Source of the DNA: Dictyobacter aurantiacus
Lineage (GTDB): Bacteria; Chloroflexota; Ktedonobacteria; Ktedonobacterales; Ktedonobacteraceae
Assembly: GCF_003967515.1 (NCBI RefSeq)
Contig: NZ_BIFQ01000001.1
Location: 1,798,001 to 1,862,000 of the forward strand
Length of the DNA stretch: 64,000 bases
Direction: 5' to 3'
Shown: positions 34,016-42,760 of the stretch, in pieces
Layout: every line of letters starts with the position of its first letter
How positions within the stretch are numbered: position 1 is the first letter of the stretch
Position numbers and translations under genes: made by a program
The notes under the pieces: generated by a model
The model's input: the letters and a program-made list of their open reading frames with translations, nothing else
Told to the model about the DNA's origin: nothing
Databases searched by the model: none

Positions 34016-34834
34016 ATGCGCGTTGTCATTTTCTGTGATATGGAAGGCATTTCTTGTATTGAGGCATGGGAGCAGGTTAACGCCGGGACAGCCCTTTATG
34101 AAGAATGTCGCAAACTCTACACCGATGAGATGAACGCGGCCGTACGGGGAGCACGAGCGGCCGGGGCAACTGAAGTGGTGGTAGTCGATTGTCATGGAGC
34201 CGGGGGAGCCTATAGCTTTAAAAGTTTCCTACCATCGCGGCTGGAGTCGGGCGCGGAATATGTATTCGGCTATCCATGGGCTCGTTATATTGAAGCCTTT
34301 GAAAAAGGGTGTGATGCAGTCCTTTTTGTGGGTGCCCATGCTATGGCTGGTACACCAGATGGGGTGCTCTGCCATACCGTTTCTACCGAAGAATGGCACA
34401 ATGCCTGGATTAACGATACGCTAGTGGGAGAGAGCGGCATCCTGGCCGCCATCGCAGGCTGCTGGGATGTACCAGCTATCTTCGCTTCTGGTGACGAGGC
34501 GACCTGCCGCGAAGTCAAGGCACTGCTGGGTGAAGAGATTGTGACCGCCCAGGTTAAACAGGGGCTTGGACGCTATACAGCCAGGAACCTGGCTCCCCAG
34601 GATGCCTGCTCTCTGATCGAGATGCGCGTGGCGCAGGCTCTGAGTCAGAACGCAAACTGGCCCAAACCCTACAAGGTCGCGGGGCCGGTGACGTTCCGTG
34701 TTGAACTGGCCACCCCAGAGCGCGCCAGCAGCTTTATCGGACGCGAGGGCGTTCGCATTGAGGGTCCGCGCATGGTGTCAGCGACCGCTGATACTTTCTG
34801 GGAAGCCTGGGACCACTTCTGGTATAGACACTGA
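34016..34834 (+). CDS. M55 family D-aminopeptidase (DppA-like)
   Basis: The 272-residue protein matches the DppA fold that binds two zinc ions and cleaves D-amino-acid peptides. Metal motifs are 'VIFCDMEGISCI' (Asp and Glu near residues 8-10), 'DCHGAGG' (His about 61) and 'FVGAHAMAGTP' (His about 104). The active-site region 'SGILAAIAGCWDVPAIFASGDEATCREVKALLG' follows. The length is normal for DppA. The ATG at 34016 has AAAGAGAG upstream. A role in recycling D-amino-acid peptides from the cell wall is family knowledge. No dipeptide transporter is adjacent. Confidence 0.92.
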   Translation: MRVVIFCDMEGISCIEAWEQVNAGTALYEECRKLYTDEMNAAVRGARAAGATEVVVVDCHGAGGAYSFKSFLPSRLESGAEYVFGYPWARYIEAFEKGCDAVLFVGAHAMAGTPDGVLCHTVSTEEWHNAWINDTLVGESGILAAIAGCWDVPAIFASGDEATCREVKALLGEEIVTAQVKQGLGRYTARNLAPQDACSLIEMRVAQALSQNANWPKPYKVAGPVTFRVELATPERASSFIGREGVRIEGPRMVSATADTFWEAWDHFWYRH

Positions 34835-34965
34835 TATAACAGACCAGGGACAATCGGGGGATGCCAACCTGTTTAAGTGTTCTTAAACAGAATATTCTTT
34901 AAGATAAAACATACGAGTTATTCGAATAGATTGCCACAGAGCACAAGAAAAAAGAAAGGGCAGCC

Positions 34966-35217
34966 ATGCAAAGTTCTGCTCACTCGCAATATATGGATGA
35001 GAGCTATTCATCGATTTTTTCAATCGCCAATACGTTTGATGTCGTCGACCCCGATGCGCCGGAAACCGCTTTAAGTGCTTATGAGCAGGCCATCTTCCTG
35101 GCACCACGCGCGGCCGCTTTGTATTACCATAAGGGGCAGGTGCTGGAGCAGATGGGCAGAACAACCGAGGCTCAGAACGCCTATACAGAAGCACGCCAAC
35201 GGGGTCATCGGTGCTAG
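34966..35217 (+). CDS. Small TPR-repeat protein
   Basis: The 83-residue protein has one clear TPR pair: about residues 30-45 (PETALSAYEQAIFLAP) and 48-80 (AAALYYHKGQVLEQMGRTTEAQNAYTEARQRG). It has no signal or membrane segment. It is probably a scaffold or partner-binding peptide; no target can be inferred. The start follows GGGCAGCC weakly (AAAGAAAGGGCAGCCATG). It is convergent with the chemoreceptor gene, 21 bp away. Confidence 0.75.
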   Translation: MQSSAHSQYMDESYSSIFSIANTFDVVDPDAPETALSAYEQAIFLAPRAAALYYHKGQVLEQMGRTTEAQNAYTEARQRGHRC

Positions 35218-35238
35218 GAGTTTGACGGCGCGGCCCTC

Positions 35239-36957
35239 TCACTCATCACGCAAACGAATCAGTGCCAGCCGTGAACGTAACGCATCCGTAAATTCAGACA
35301 AACGATTCGTAGATTGTTGCATTTCACGCATATGGCGGGTGACATCACCCGTCATACGCAAGATTTCAGTGATGGCGCTAACAGCCATTTGAGAACCCTG
35401 CGACTGGCTCTCAGCGGTTGCACAGATGCCATCGATCAGGTGCGTGAGCTGATCTGTTACCACCCCAATCGCATCCAGCGCCACCCCTGTCTGCATTACC
35501 AGCTCCGTCTGCTTGACCACTTCCTGGGTACTCTGCTCCACGCTCTGCGAAGCATTGGTCGTCTCTTGCTGAATAGTATGAATATAAGCGCTCACCGTCC
35601 GCGCGATTTCAGAACTACTCATCGCCAGCGTGCGAATCTCCTGCGCAATCACCGTAAAGCCCTGACCGTTTTCTCCGGCACGCGTCGCTTCGATGGCTGC
35701 ATTGAGAGCCAGCAGATGCATACGCATGGTCAAATCATTCAAGCCGGAGACGGTCTCATTGATCTCCTGGCCGCTCTCGCTTAGCTGTTTCATCATGCGA
35801 GCGGACTGCAGGGTAGCCTCGCGTACCATCCCCATCCCCTCGGCAGTGCGATCCACGGCGTTCTGCGCCTCATTGGTAACGTCAACTCCATCGATGGCCG
35901 TCTTCGAAAGGTGGGCCGCCCGTTCGGAGATGCGGCTCATCATCTGTGCGAAATCACTGATGGTGCGCGAGATCTGATCGATCTGCACCTCCTGGACATG
36001 TGTGTCATGCACCAGGAGTTCAGAGTTCTGCTGCACATTCTGCACATGGGCATCAACCGCCTGGGCCACCCCGCGCATATCGTGCAAAATAGCACCGATA
36101 CGCTCAACCGTCAAATTGAGCGTATCGGCGATCGGCTGTAGACGTGGGTGTTGCGAAGAGATGCGTGGTCGCATATCGCCCTGCGAAAGCAACTGGATCT
36201 CCTCACTTAAAGCCGAAACCGCCGACTCCAATGCACGATGCTCCGCCTCGCGCTCCTGAAAGATGCGCACATTATCGATCGCGATCGCCGCCTGATTAGC
36301 AAATAGCTCTATCACCTGTATGGTCTCGGCAGTTGGCACCTTACCATCCTCTGGATCATCTAAAGAGAGAAACCCCAACAATTCTTGTTTGCGCGGGCTG
36401 TATAGAGGTATTAACAAAGAATCATCAGGGTGCCATTGCCCTGGTTCATAATGGTCGCGGTCTACTTTTGTCACCGTTATACTTGGTATAGCCGACAGCG
36501 CTTCATCGCGATCATGAGGAATAAAATAACTCTGGCTAATACGAAATTCAGGCTGCATTGTGTTGGTAAACAATTCAACGGCAAACGGCGTTTCGCGCAG
36601 AGTACGCGCATCGTCTTCTGAGAGACCAATCGAGGCCACGGACGAAAGCATTTTGCCGCTCTGATCCAGCAGATTGATATTTAGGTTACGAAAACCGGTG
36701 CAGGCAGCAGTGGAAGCAACAATCTGCTGCAGGACATCATTGAGGTCCAGATCGGCGCGCAACAGACTGCAAAGTCGTACCAGTTCGCGGGTCTGTTGAA
36801 TATAGCGCTCCCTTTCGGAAAGGGACGAGTTGCTAACAGTCGATTGTAACTCACGCTTCACAGTATGCTCCTGCGTAATACTAGCCGCATCACGTCCCTG
36901 GAGTGTAGGTTGGATACGGACGCGGAGGAATCTTGATGGCGGTTTTCGTTCTGACAT
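35239..36957 (-). CDS. Soluble GAF-domain chemoreceptor (MCP-type signalling protein)
   Basis: The 572-residue protein has no membrane segment. After about 40 residues it carries a GAF domain (about 55-225: 'LVRLCSLLRADLDLNDVLQQIVAST', 'ELFANQAAIAIDNVRIFQEREAEH'). A linker that may hold a HAMP-like helix pair follows (about 240-290). The C-terminal helical hairpin (about 300-560) has 'LALNAAIEATRAGENGQGFTVIAQEIRTLAMSSSEIA', the conserved MCP tip variant. The ATG at 36957 follows AAAAGGCAC and is preferred to 37017. No cheA or cheW is in the window, so the downstream partner is unknown. Confidence 0.88.
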   Translation of the reverse strand: MSERKPPSRFLRVRIQPTLQGRDAASITQEHTVKRELQSTVSNSSLSERERYIQQTRELVRLCSLLRADLDLNDVLQQIVASTAACTGFRNLNINLLDQSGKMLSSVASIGLSEDDARTLRETPFAVELFTNTMQPEFRISQSYFIPHDRDEALSAIPSITVTKVDRDHYEPGQWHPDDSLLIPLYSPRKQELLGFLSLDDPEDGKVPTAETIQVIELFANQAAIAIDNVRIFQEREAEHRALESAVSALSEEIQLLSQGDMRPRISSQHPRLQPIADTLNLTVERIGAILHDMRGVAQAVDAHVQNVQQNSELLVHDTHVQEVQIDQISRTISDFAQMMSRISERAAHLSKTAIDGVDVTNEAQNAVDRTAEGMGMVREATLQSARMMKQLSESGQEINETVSGLNDLTMRMHLLALNAAIEATRAGENGQGFTVIAQEIRTLAMSSSEIARTVSAYIHTIQQETTNASQSVEQSTQEVVKQTELVMQTGVALDAIGVVTDQLTHLIDGICATAESQSQGSQMAVSAITEILRMTGDVTRHMREMQQSTNRLSEFTDALRSRLALIRLRDE

Positions 36958-37098
36958 AATCTGTGCCTTTTCAAACTCAAGATCGGAGTGATTATACCCA
37001 GCAGAATAGCATACCACCCCCTGATCGACAAGATAGTAGCCCTTCCAGCCAGATCAGTATCGATAGGGTCCCTGTAGAGTGTCTGCCAGCGACCAGCA

Positions 37099-37149
37099 AT
37101 GACGAGGTGCATGAAGGTACGATCATCATACCTTCATGCACCTCGTCAT
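37099..37149. repeat. 21-bp-arm hairpin downstream of hflX
   Basis: Perfect arms 37099-37119 and 37129-37149 (ATGACGAGGTGC start) flank a nine-base loop. In the leftward direction it stands 31 bp past the hflX stop codon. No T-run follows. Confidence 0.82.
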
Positions 37150-37179
37150 CACAATGTTTTGAGCATACAGACAGGTAAG

Positions 37180-38538
37180 CTATCCAGCGTTCGAATAGGA
37201 GAGGAAGTAGCCACGCAGCGCGCGGTGGATACGCCCTACGATATGTACCCCATCCTCCAGATGCTCTTCCTTTTCAATATTGCCCCGACGATGGAAAAGC
37301 TCGACCAGGTCCCCTTTGCGATACGGAATAATCACATCTATCTCTACCATATCCTCCGCTATCACCCGGGCCATAGTCTCCATCAGATTATCCAGTCCCC
37401 GCTTCTTGAGTGCCGACACAGGGACCGCATTGGGATACAGGCTGGTATCGATATCGTCGGGATCATCCACCAGGTCTACCTTATTCAGGGCTGTTACCCT
37501 TGGTTTGTCGGCGGCCTCCAGTTCTTCCAGGATCTCGTTGACGGTTTCATTCTGCTCGATAGCGTTCTCGTGGCTGATATCCACAACCTCAAGCAGTATA
37601 TCCGCCTCCACCACCTCTTCAAGGGTGGCTCGAAACGCCGCGATCAGTTTGGTCGGCAGCTTCTGGATGAAACCCACAGTATCTGTTACCAGGATCTCCT
37701 GGTGATTGGGCAAGGTAATGTTGCGGGTGACTGGATCAAGTGTGGCGAACAACATGTTCTCAGCCAGTACATTCGCGGAGGTCAGGGCGTTAAAGAGGGT
37801 GGATTTGCCAGCGTTGGTGTATCCAACCACAGCGATGACAGGCATGGCCTGGGCCTCGCGCTGCCGACGGTGAATGGAACGCTGCCGACGCACATCCTCG
37901 ATCTCTTCTTTGAGCTCCGAGATCCTGCTACGAATGCGCCGCCGATCAATCTCTAGCTTGGTTTCACCGGGGCCACGGACGCCGATCGCGCCGCCCACAC
38001 CACCGCTGGCACCCCGCGATCCACCGGCCTGGCGGGTAAATTCTACATCCTGACCACTCAATCGAGGCAGGCGATATTCCATCTGGGCCAGTTCCACCTG
38101 CAGAATACCTTCACGAGTACGTGCATGTTGAGCAAAGATGTCGAGAATCAATGCCGTACGATCAATGACACGCGCGTTAAGGGCCTTTTCAAGGTTGCGC
38201 TGCTGGGTAGGCGACAACTCATCGTCAAAGATGATCAGTTCACAATCAAGCTGCCTCTCCAGATCGATAAGATCCTGTAAGCGTCCTTTCCCCAGGTATG
38301 TCGCGACATCAGGATGTGCTAATCGCTGACGCAGGGTGCCGACTACTTCAGCACCAGCCGTGTGGGCCAGCGCGGTCAGCTCGTTCAGCGAGTCCTCGAC
38401 GCTCCAGACGCTATCAGCATTTGTAGCCTCGACCGCTACCAGACAGGCACGCTCAGGTCCACGACTGACACCGGTATCGATGAAACGTTCAGATTTTACC
38501 GTAATCAACCTCCGGTCTATTACTAATACAAACAGCAT
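37180..38538 (-). CDS. hflX: GTPase HflX
   Basis: Ribosome-associated GTPase that splits or rescues 70S/100S ribosomes under stress. The N-terminal HflX domain has 'PDVATYLGKGRLQDLIDLERQLDCELIIFDDELSPTQQRNLEKAL' features and 'RLPRLSG'. The G domain has G1 'VVGYTNAGKSTLF', G3 'DTVGFIQKLP' and G4 'NKVDL'. A coiled coil with 'GPGETKLEIDRRRIRSRI' lies between them. The start is uncertain: ATG 38538 is given, but a TTG at 38577 is possible and neither has a clear ribosome binding site. It is probably cotranscribed with the CvpA gene upstream. Confidence 0.94.
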   Translation of the reverse strand: MLFVLVIDRRLITVKSERFIDTGVSRGPERACLVAVEATNADSVWSVEDSLNELTALAHTAGAEVVGTLRQRLAHPDVATYLGKGRLQDLIDLERQLDCELIIFDDELSPTQQRNLEKALNARVIDRTALILDIFAQHARTREGILQVELAQMEYRLPRLSGQDVEFTRQAGGSRGASGGVGGAIGVRGPGETKLEIDRRRIRSRISELKEEIEDVRRQRSIHRRQREAQAMPVIAVVGYTNAGKSTLFNALTSANVLAENMLFATLDPVTRNITLPNHQEILVTDTVGFIQKLPTKLIAAFRATLEEVVEADILLEVVDISHENAIEQNETVNEILEELEAADKPRVTALNKVDLVDDPDDIDTSLYPNAVPVSALKKRGLDNLMETMARVIAEDMVEIDVIIPYRKGDLVELFHRRGNIEKEEHLEDGVHIVGRIHRALRGYFLSYSNAG

Positions 38539-38604
38539 GCTATTGTGTATTGTATGAATTAGACCATGAGAATGCAAGTTTTATCCGGTCCACGAGAGAC
38601 GGAC

Positions 38605-39150
38605 CTACGGTAGTCTGGGCAAAGATTTGACGAACAGGCCATTCACTTTGGCGAATAAGCTATTGGTGACCGCCTGATTGTAGAAGTCGTGCCAGCCCTG
38701 TAATTGCTCGGTGGGAACGTTCAATCCGGGAACTACACTGGAGCCCTGAACCAGCGAGGTTTGCAGATGACCCAGGAAGGCACCCAGCACGATCAGCAAC
38801 AAGAGCCAGAGCAGCCAGGCTTCGACAAGACCGATCGCGCCACCCAACAAGGTGTCTCCCTGACTGATAACAGGGAGGCTTCTGACCGCGCCACGAATAA
38901 AGTTGCCGACAATGTGAACCGCGAAAACACACCCAAAGAAGAGCACAATATACGAGATGAGGGGCGTTGCCGGAATGCCATTGGAGGAGAGCGTCTGGGT
39001 AAACTGAGGACCATAGGTGTATGCGACCCAGAGACCTATGGGAAGTCCAAGCAAACTCACTAAACTAAAAACGGCTCCATTGCGCAAACCATTAAAGACT
39101 AATAGGGCGACTGTCACAAGAAAGAGAATATCAACCCAGCTGAGAGACAT
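38605..39150 (-). CDS. CvpA-family membrane protein
   Basis: The 181-residue protein has four to five hydrophobic segments: 'WVDILFLVTVALLVFNGLRNG' at the start, 'FSLVSLLGLPIGLWVAY', 'PLISYIVLFFGCVFAVHIVG' and 'LGGAIGLVEAWLLWLLLLIVLGAFL'. This order, including the 'GNFIRGAVRSLP' loop, matches CvpA (colicin V production) proteins. The molecular role is unclear. The ATG at 39150 follows GGGAGGATAAAGCG and is preferred to an upstream start at 39171. Confidence 0.87.
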   Translation of the reverse strand: MSLSWVDILFLVTVALLVFNGLRNGAVFSLVSLLGLPIGLWVAYTYGPQFTQTLSSNGIPATPLISYIVLFFGCVFAVHIVGNFIRGAVRSLPVISQGDTLLGGAIGLVEAWLLWLLLLIVLGAFLGHLQTSLVQGSSVVPGLNVPTEQLQGWHDFYNQAVTNSLFAKVNGLFVKSLPRLP

Positions 39151-39329
39151 CGCTTTATCCTCCCGGACCATGAGTATTTACTTTACAGTTGAACGGATGA
39201 GTCTATTATCATACACAATGATACAACGTGAGTAGGAGGTTGGTAACAAATGGGGTGTGAGGTGGCTCACATCTCCATTCGGGACCTTCGTGTTCGCCAG
39301 CCTGGGGGCGCTGACGCCCCAATCTCTTT

Positions 39330-39389
39330 TGTTTGTGCTGTGCTGCAGGCCACGCGCTACAGCGCGTGGCCTGCAGCACAGCACAAACA
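39330..39389. repeat. 29-bp-arm inverted repeat
   Basis: The arms 39330-39358 and 39361-39389 are perfect with only AC between them (TGTTTGTGCTGTGCTGCAGG start). It lies in the spacer between the tldE end and the CvpA start. Confidence 0.88.
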
Positions 39390-39431
39390 GTGCTTCTATT
39401 GAAGCTCCCATGCACTCAAAGCATATCTGGC

Positions 39432-39475
39432 CAGTTGTATATCACATGCGCAGATGCGCATGTGATATACAACTG
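39432..39475. repeat. 21-bp-arm hairpin downstream of tldE
   Basis: Perfect arms 39432-39452 and 39455-39475 (CAGTTGTATATCACATGCGCA is the first arm) flank GA. It lies 11 bp past the stop codon of the leftward tldE gene. No T-run follows. Confidence 0.85.
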
Positions 39476-39486
39476 CTACTACCTGC

Positions 39487-40824
39487 TTAGCCGGTGATAC
39501 CGGTGAAGTTGAAGCTGTCGGCGCGCAGGGCGGGCGCTACAACTGTGAGATAATCAGTATATTGAATGCTTTCGCAGCCAAGCGCGGTTGTGCCACGTAA
39601 GACATCGAGAATACTTTGGGTAAAGCGTAAATTTTTTACGGGCCGGGTTAGCTCCCCATGCTCAATGAGAAATGTCCCATCTCGCGTCATACCTGTGAGC
39701 AGCGTTTTCACCGGATGCAACGGATTTGTGTAGTGAAAACGTGTTACATAAATACCACGATCGACACCTTTAATTAGTTCTTCAAGTGTTGCATCTCCCG
39801 CCTCTAACATGAGGTTGAGCGGCATCGGGCCTTCGCTGTTGGGCGCCGGCAGGGCATGACCAGTATTGGGCTTGCCTTCGCGGGCGGCTGTAAACGAGTC
39901 GTAGACGACCGCCTTCGCGATACCGCGCTCGATGATGTTGACACGCTGCTTGGGAACCCCCTCGTAGTCAAAAGCCTGCGGCAGACCAGCGGGGTCGTGA
40001 CCATCGTCGTAGAGTGTAATCAATGAGCTGGCCAGTTGCTTACCAAACTGACCATTCATAAAGCTGCGCTCCTCCTGCACAGCGGTCGCGGAGAGTCCCA
40101 TGAAGATCAGATTTTGAAGCATGTCGGCGACTGCATACGAATCCAGGACGATGGGATATTCTCCTAACTCGATATCGATCGGGTGGCGGCTGCGCTCGGC
40201 CTTGGTGACCGCCTCGCGTGCCATGCATTCAAAATCGAGCTTATCCACGTTGGTGTCCATACGCTGGGTATAACCAGAGCCGTGCGCGTCGGCCATCACG
40301 ACGGCATGGCATTCCGCATCCGTTCGTGGCTCATAGGAGAAAACGCCGAGCGAGTTGGCGACCGCCACGTGGTGGGTGCTGGTCGAAAATGCGCCCGCGG
40401 CCTCCAGGTGGCGCTCTTTGGCCAGTTGTACAATAATCCCTATGCGGCGCGCCCGTTCCTCGGGCGTAAACCCGGCGGTGCGCTCACTGTAGCCAGCCGC
40501 CGATAGCGTCGGAGCGGGGCTCGGAAGCGAATGGAACTCGGGATTCTCGGGCTGGATGCGCGCAATCTCCAGCGCCTGCTCCGTCACTTTGCGCAAGGAC
40601 TCATCGTCCAGCCGATTGGTGGTTGCGACTCCTACTCGCTTGCCGACCACGGCGCGCACCCGCAGTTCGTGATCGCTCTCGGCGACGTTCTGATGGATAT
40701 GGTTGGTGGCGAAACGGGTCAGCGCGCTCTCAGTGGCGTCAAATACCACCTCTGTCTGCTCGGCCTGGGAATAGCGCAAAACTTTCTCCAGCAACGTGCG
40801 AACGCTTGCCTCATCAAAATACAT
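39487..40824 (-). CDS. tldE: TldE/PmbA-like subunit of the TldD/E protease
   Basis: The 445-residue protein has the TldD/PmbA fold: 'TEVVFDATESALTRFATNHIHQNVAESDHELRVRAVVGKRVGVATTN', the central 'FMGLSATAVQEERSFM' and 'GHDPAGLPQAFDYEGVPKQRVNIIERGIAKAVVYDSFTA', and a late 'GMTRDGTFLIEHGELTRPVKNLRFTQS'. It lacks the HExxxH motif of TldD, so it should be the non-catalytic partner in the heterodimer that degrades unfolded peptides and matures some RiPPs. The ATG at 40824 follows GGGAG, 17 bp after the tldD stop; a longer frame overlapping tldD is rejected. Confidence 0.92.
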   Translation of the reverse strand: MYFDEASVRTLLEKVLRYSQAEQTEVVFDATESALTRFATNHIHQNVAESDHELRVRAVVGKRVGVATTNRLDDESLRKVTEQALEIARIQPENPEFHSLPSPAPTLSAAGYSERTAGFTPEERARRIGIIVQLAKERHLEAAGAFSTSTHHVAVANSLGVFSYEPRTDAECHAVVMADAHGSGYTQRMDTNVDKLDFECMAREAVTKAERSRHPIDIELGEYPIVLDSYAVADMLQNLIFMGLSATAVQEERSFMNGQFGKQLASSLITLYDDGHDPAGLPQAFDYEGVPKQRVNIIERGIAKAVVYDSFTAAREGKPNTGHALPAPNSEGPMPLNLMLEAGDATLEELIKGVDRGIYVTRFHYTNPLHPVKTLLTGMTRDGTFLIEHGELTRPVKNLRFTQSILDVLRGTTALGCESIQYTDYLTVVAPALRADSFNFTGITG

Positions 40825-40841
40825 GCTATTTACTCCCATTT

Positions 40842-42299
40842 CTATGACCACCGTCCAACGCCAACCTGCACATTGCGGAAACGTGCTGGGGCCGCTCCAT
40901 GACCGGTGCGCATCACTTGCATTGGCTCGCCCTTCCCGCAGTTTGGCGTGCCCCACACGGTCCATTCATCCTGGCTACATACGGCATCGCACGAGCCCCA
41001 GAACTGCGGCGTAATGCCCGTATAGGTAGCATTTTTATAGAGGCGTCCTAACTTGCCATTCTTGATCTCGTAAGCCAGCTCTACCCCAAACTGGAAGTTC
41101 AGGCGGCGATCATCGATGCTCCAGCTTTTATTAATGCTCATATAGAGCCCATCACTGGTATCAGCGATCAGGTCATCCAGCTTCCATGTACCGGGTTCCA
41201 GACTGACATTGGTCATACGAATCATCGGTAGACGGTTCCAGCCATCCGCCCGCACACAACCATTGCTGCTCAGACCGATCAGAGGCGCGGTATCGCGCGA
41301 CATCAGGTAGCCGCTGAAGATGCCCTGAGAAACAATCGGCGTGCGTTGAGCCGGTACCCCTTCGTCGTCCCAGCCAAAGGTTCCTAACGCACCTGGAATA
41401 GTCGCGTCCGCCGTCAAATTAACTACGTCCGACCCATAGCGATAGTTGCTATTTAGCTTGTCTGTGGTTAAGAAGCTCTTACCTACAAAACCCGCTTCGT
41501 AGCCGAGCACACGATCCAGTTCAATGGGATGTCCACAGGATTCATGTACCTGGAGAGCGGTCTGCGGACCATCCAGGATAATGGTGGTGACGCCACTGGG
41601 GCACTGCGGGGCCGCCAGCAGGCGCACGGCCTCTTCACCTATGCGCGCGCCATGATTCACCAGGTCCATCGCCTCGATAAATTCGTATCCGGTTGTCCCT
41701 GCCTGGCGACCAAATGAGTTGGGATAGGAGCGCGTCTGTAGCTCGTTGCTCTCGGGATCTACAGCCGTGGCGGAGATGGCCGCGCCGGTGTCGAAAAGCT
41801 CCTGCTCGATTTCGCTACCTTCGGAGCTGGCGAAAAACTTGCGCTCACGCGAGTATTCCATCATCGCGCTGGTGATAGCGACCCCATCAACACTGCGCAT
41901 GGCGGCATCGGCATCCAGTAAGAGCTGCACCTTCTGATTTAAGGGCACCGTAAATGGATCGATCCGCATCGGAGTACGATAAGACCCTTTTTGTGGCGGC
42001 AGCTCTGATAGGCGTACCGCTTCACCGGAGACCAGTGCGCTCGCGCGGGCAATCTGTACCGCCTGGCGGGCGATACGCTCGGCTTCAGCATTATCCATAC
42101 GCGCGCTACTGGCGAATCCCCAGGCTCCATTAACAATCACGCGCACATTAAAACCACTGCTTGTCCCACTGGACACGCCCTCGACACGGCCGTTTTTAAC
42201 CTCAATGCCTTCGGTGGTACGCTCCATCACGCGTACATCTACGTAGCTTGCTCCGAATTGCCGGGCGGCATTGATGGCTCTGATTGCGAGTTCACGCAT
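40842..42299 (-). CDS. tldD: TldD metalloprotease subunit
   Basis: The 485-residue catalytic partner of TldE has 'HESCGHPIELDRVLGYEAGFVGKSF' with the HExxxH-type zinc site (HESCGH, about residues 251-256) and a downstream 'GCVRADGWNRLPMIRMTNVSLEPG'. It opens 'AINAARQFGASYVDVRVMERTTEGIEVKNGRVEG', as in the family. Length is normal. It is the first gene of the tldD-tldE pair. In E. coli the complex matures microcin B17 and degrades CcdA; no RiPP genes are visible here. Confidence 0.94.
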   Translation of the reverse strand: MRELAIRAINAARQFGASYVDVRVMERTTEGIEVKNGRVEGVSSGTSSGFNVRVIVNGAWGFASSARMDNAEAERIARQAVQIARASALVSGEAVRLSELPPQKGSYRTPMRIDPFTVPLNQKVQLLLDADAAMRSVDGVAITSAMMEYSRERKFFASSEGSEIEQELFDTGAAISATAVDPESNELQTRSYPNSFGRQAGTTGYEFIEAMDLVNHGARIGEEAVRLLAAPQCPSGVTTIILDGPQTALQVHESCGHPIELDRVLGYEAGFVGKSFLTTDKLNSNYRYGSDVVNLTADATIPGALGTFGWDDEGVPAQRTPIVSQGIFSGYLMSRDTAPLIGLSSNGCVRADGWNRLPMIRMTNVSLEPGTWKLDDLIADTSDGLYMSINKSWSIDDRRLNFQFGVELAYEIKNGKLGRLYKNATYTGITPQFWGSCDAVCSQDEWTVWGTPNCGKGEPMQVMRTGHGAAPARFRNVQVGVGRWS

Positions 42300-42760
42300 G
42301 TATTATTCTTTCTACTTCATACAAGCCGGCCAGCACACGATATATGACCTTCTAAATAAGGTCACGCCAAAGGAAACAACAGGTATGTCATATGATATAT
42401 GAACCTGCTGCTTTTTTGCCATTCCCTCATTGGAATAGAGTCGGCATACAATGCGCTTTGGCCGAACAACATACCGATAGAAGTAAGCAATCGCGCAACA
42501 ATTGCGCATCGATAAAGAGGCACCCATACTTCTATCGCACTATCGTTGTGATATTATGCTTTATTGTACGGATTTTTCCCTCGCCTGTCCACTCGCCCGG
42601 ATCGTCACCAAATTGACATGAACAGGCCGTGTATGCCGTCGGACATGCCTACGGGTAAGGCACATAAAGTGTGTTATAATAGCCTCAATCTTTTACGACC
42701 CTACAGTCCCTATCTTTAGACGCATAAAGCTTACAAATCGAAGAAACAGTAAGGAAGACC
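42300..42760. other. 461-bp spacer between divergent tldD and the Tgt-like gene
   Basis: No gene is supported. GACCTT-CTAAAT-AAGGTC (42346-42363) is a small hairpin. TATAAT at 42675-42680 is a likely -10 for the Tgt-like gene, without a clear -35. I looked for a preQ1-type riboswitch and could not recognise one. Confidence 0.5.

Larger units (their letters stand above)
39151..39486. other. 336-bp spacer with three hairpins
   Basis: No gene is supported. It holds GGGGCG-CTGA-CGCCCC (39305-39320), then the 29-bp and 21-bp-arm inverted repeats described next. The CvpA promoter should be on the minus strand here. Confidence 0.65.

Noticed and set aside
40825..40965. Longer N-terminus of TldE overlapping the end of tldD
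   Set aside because: The added residues are not TldE-like and a good ribosome binding site stands before the ATG at 40824.
42640..42760. A preQ1 or other riboswitch before the Tgt-like gene
   Set aside because: I could not find the expected hairpin and A-rich tail; only a -10-like TATAAT is visible.
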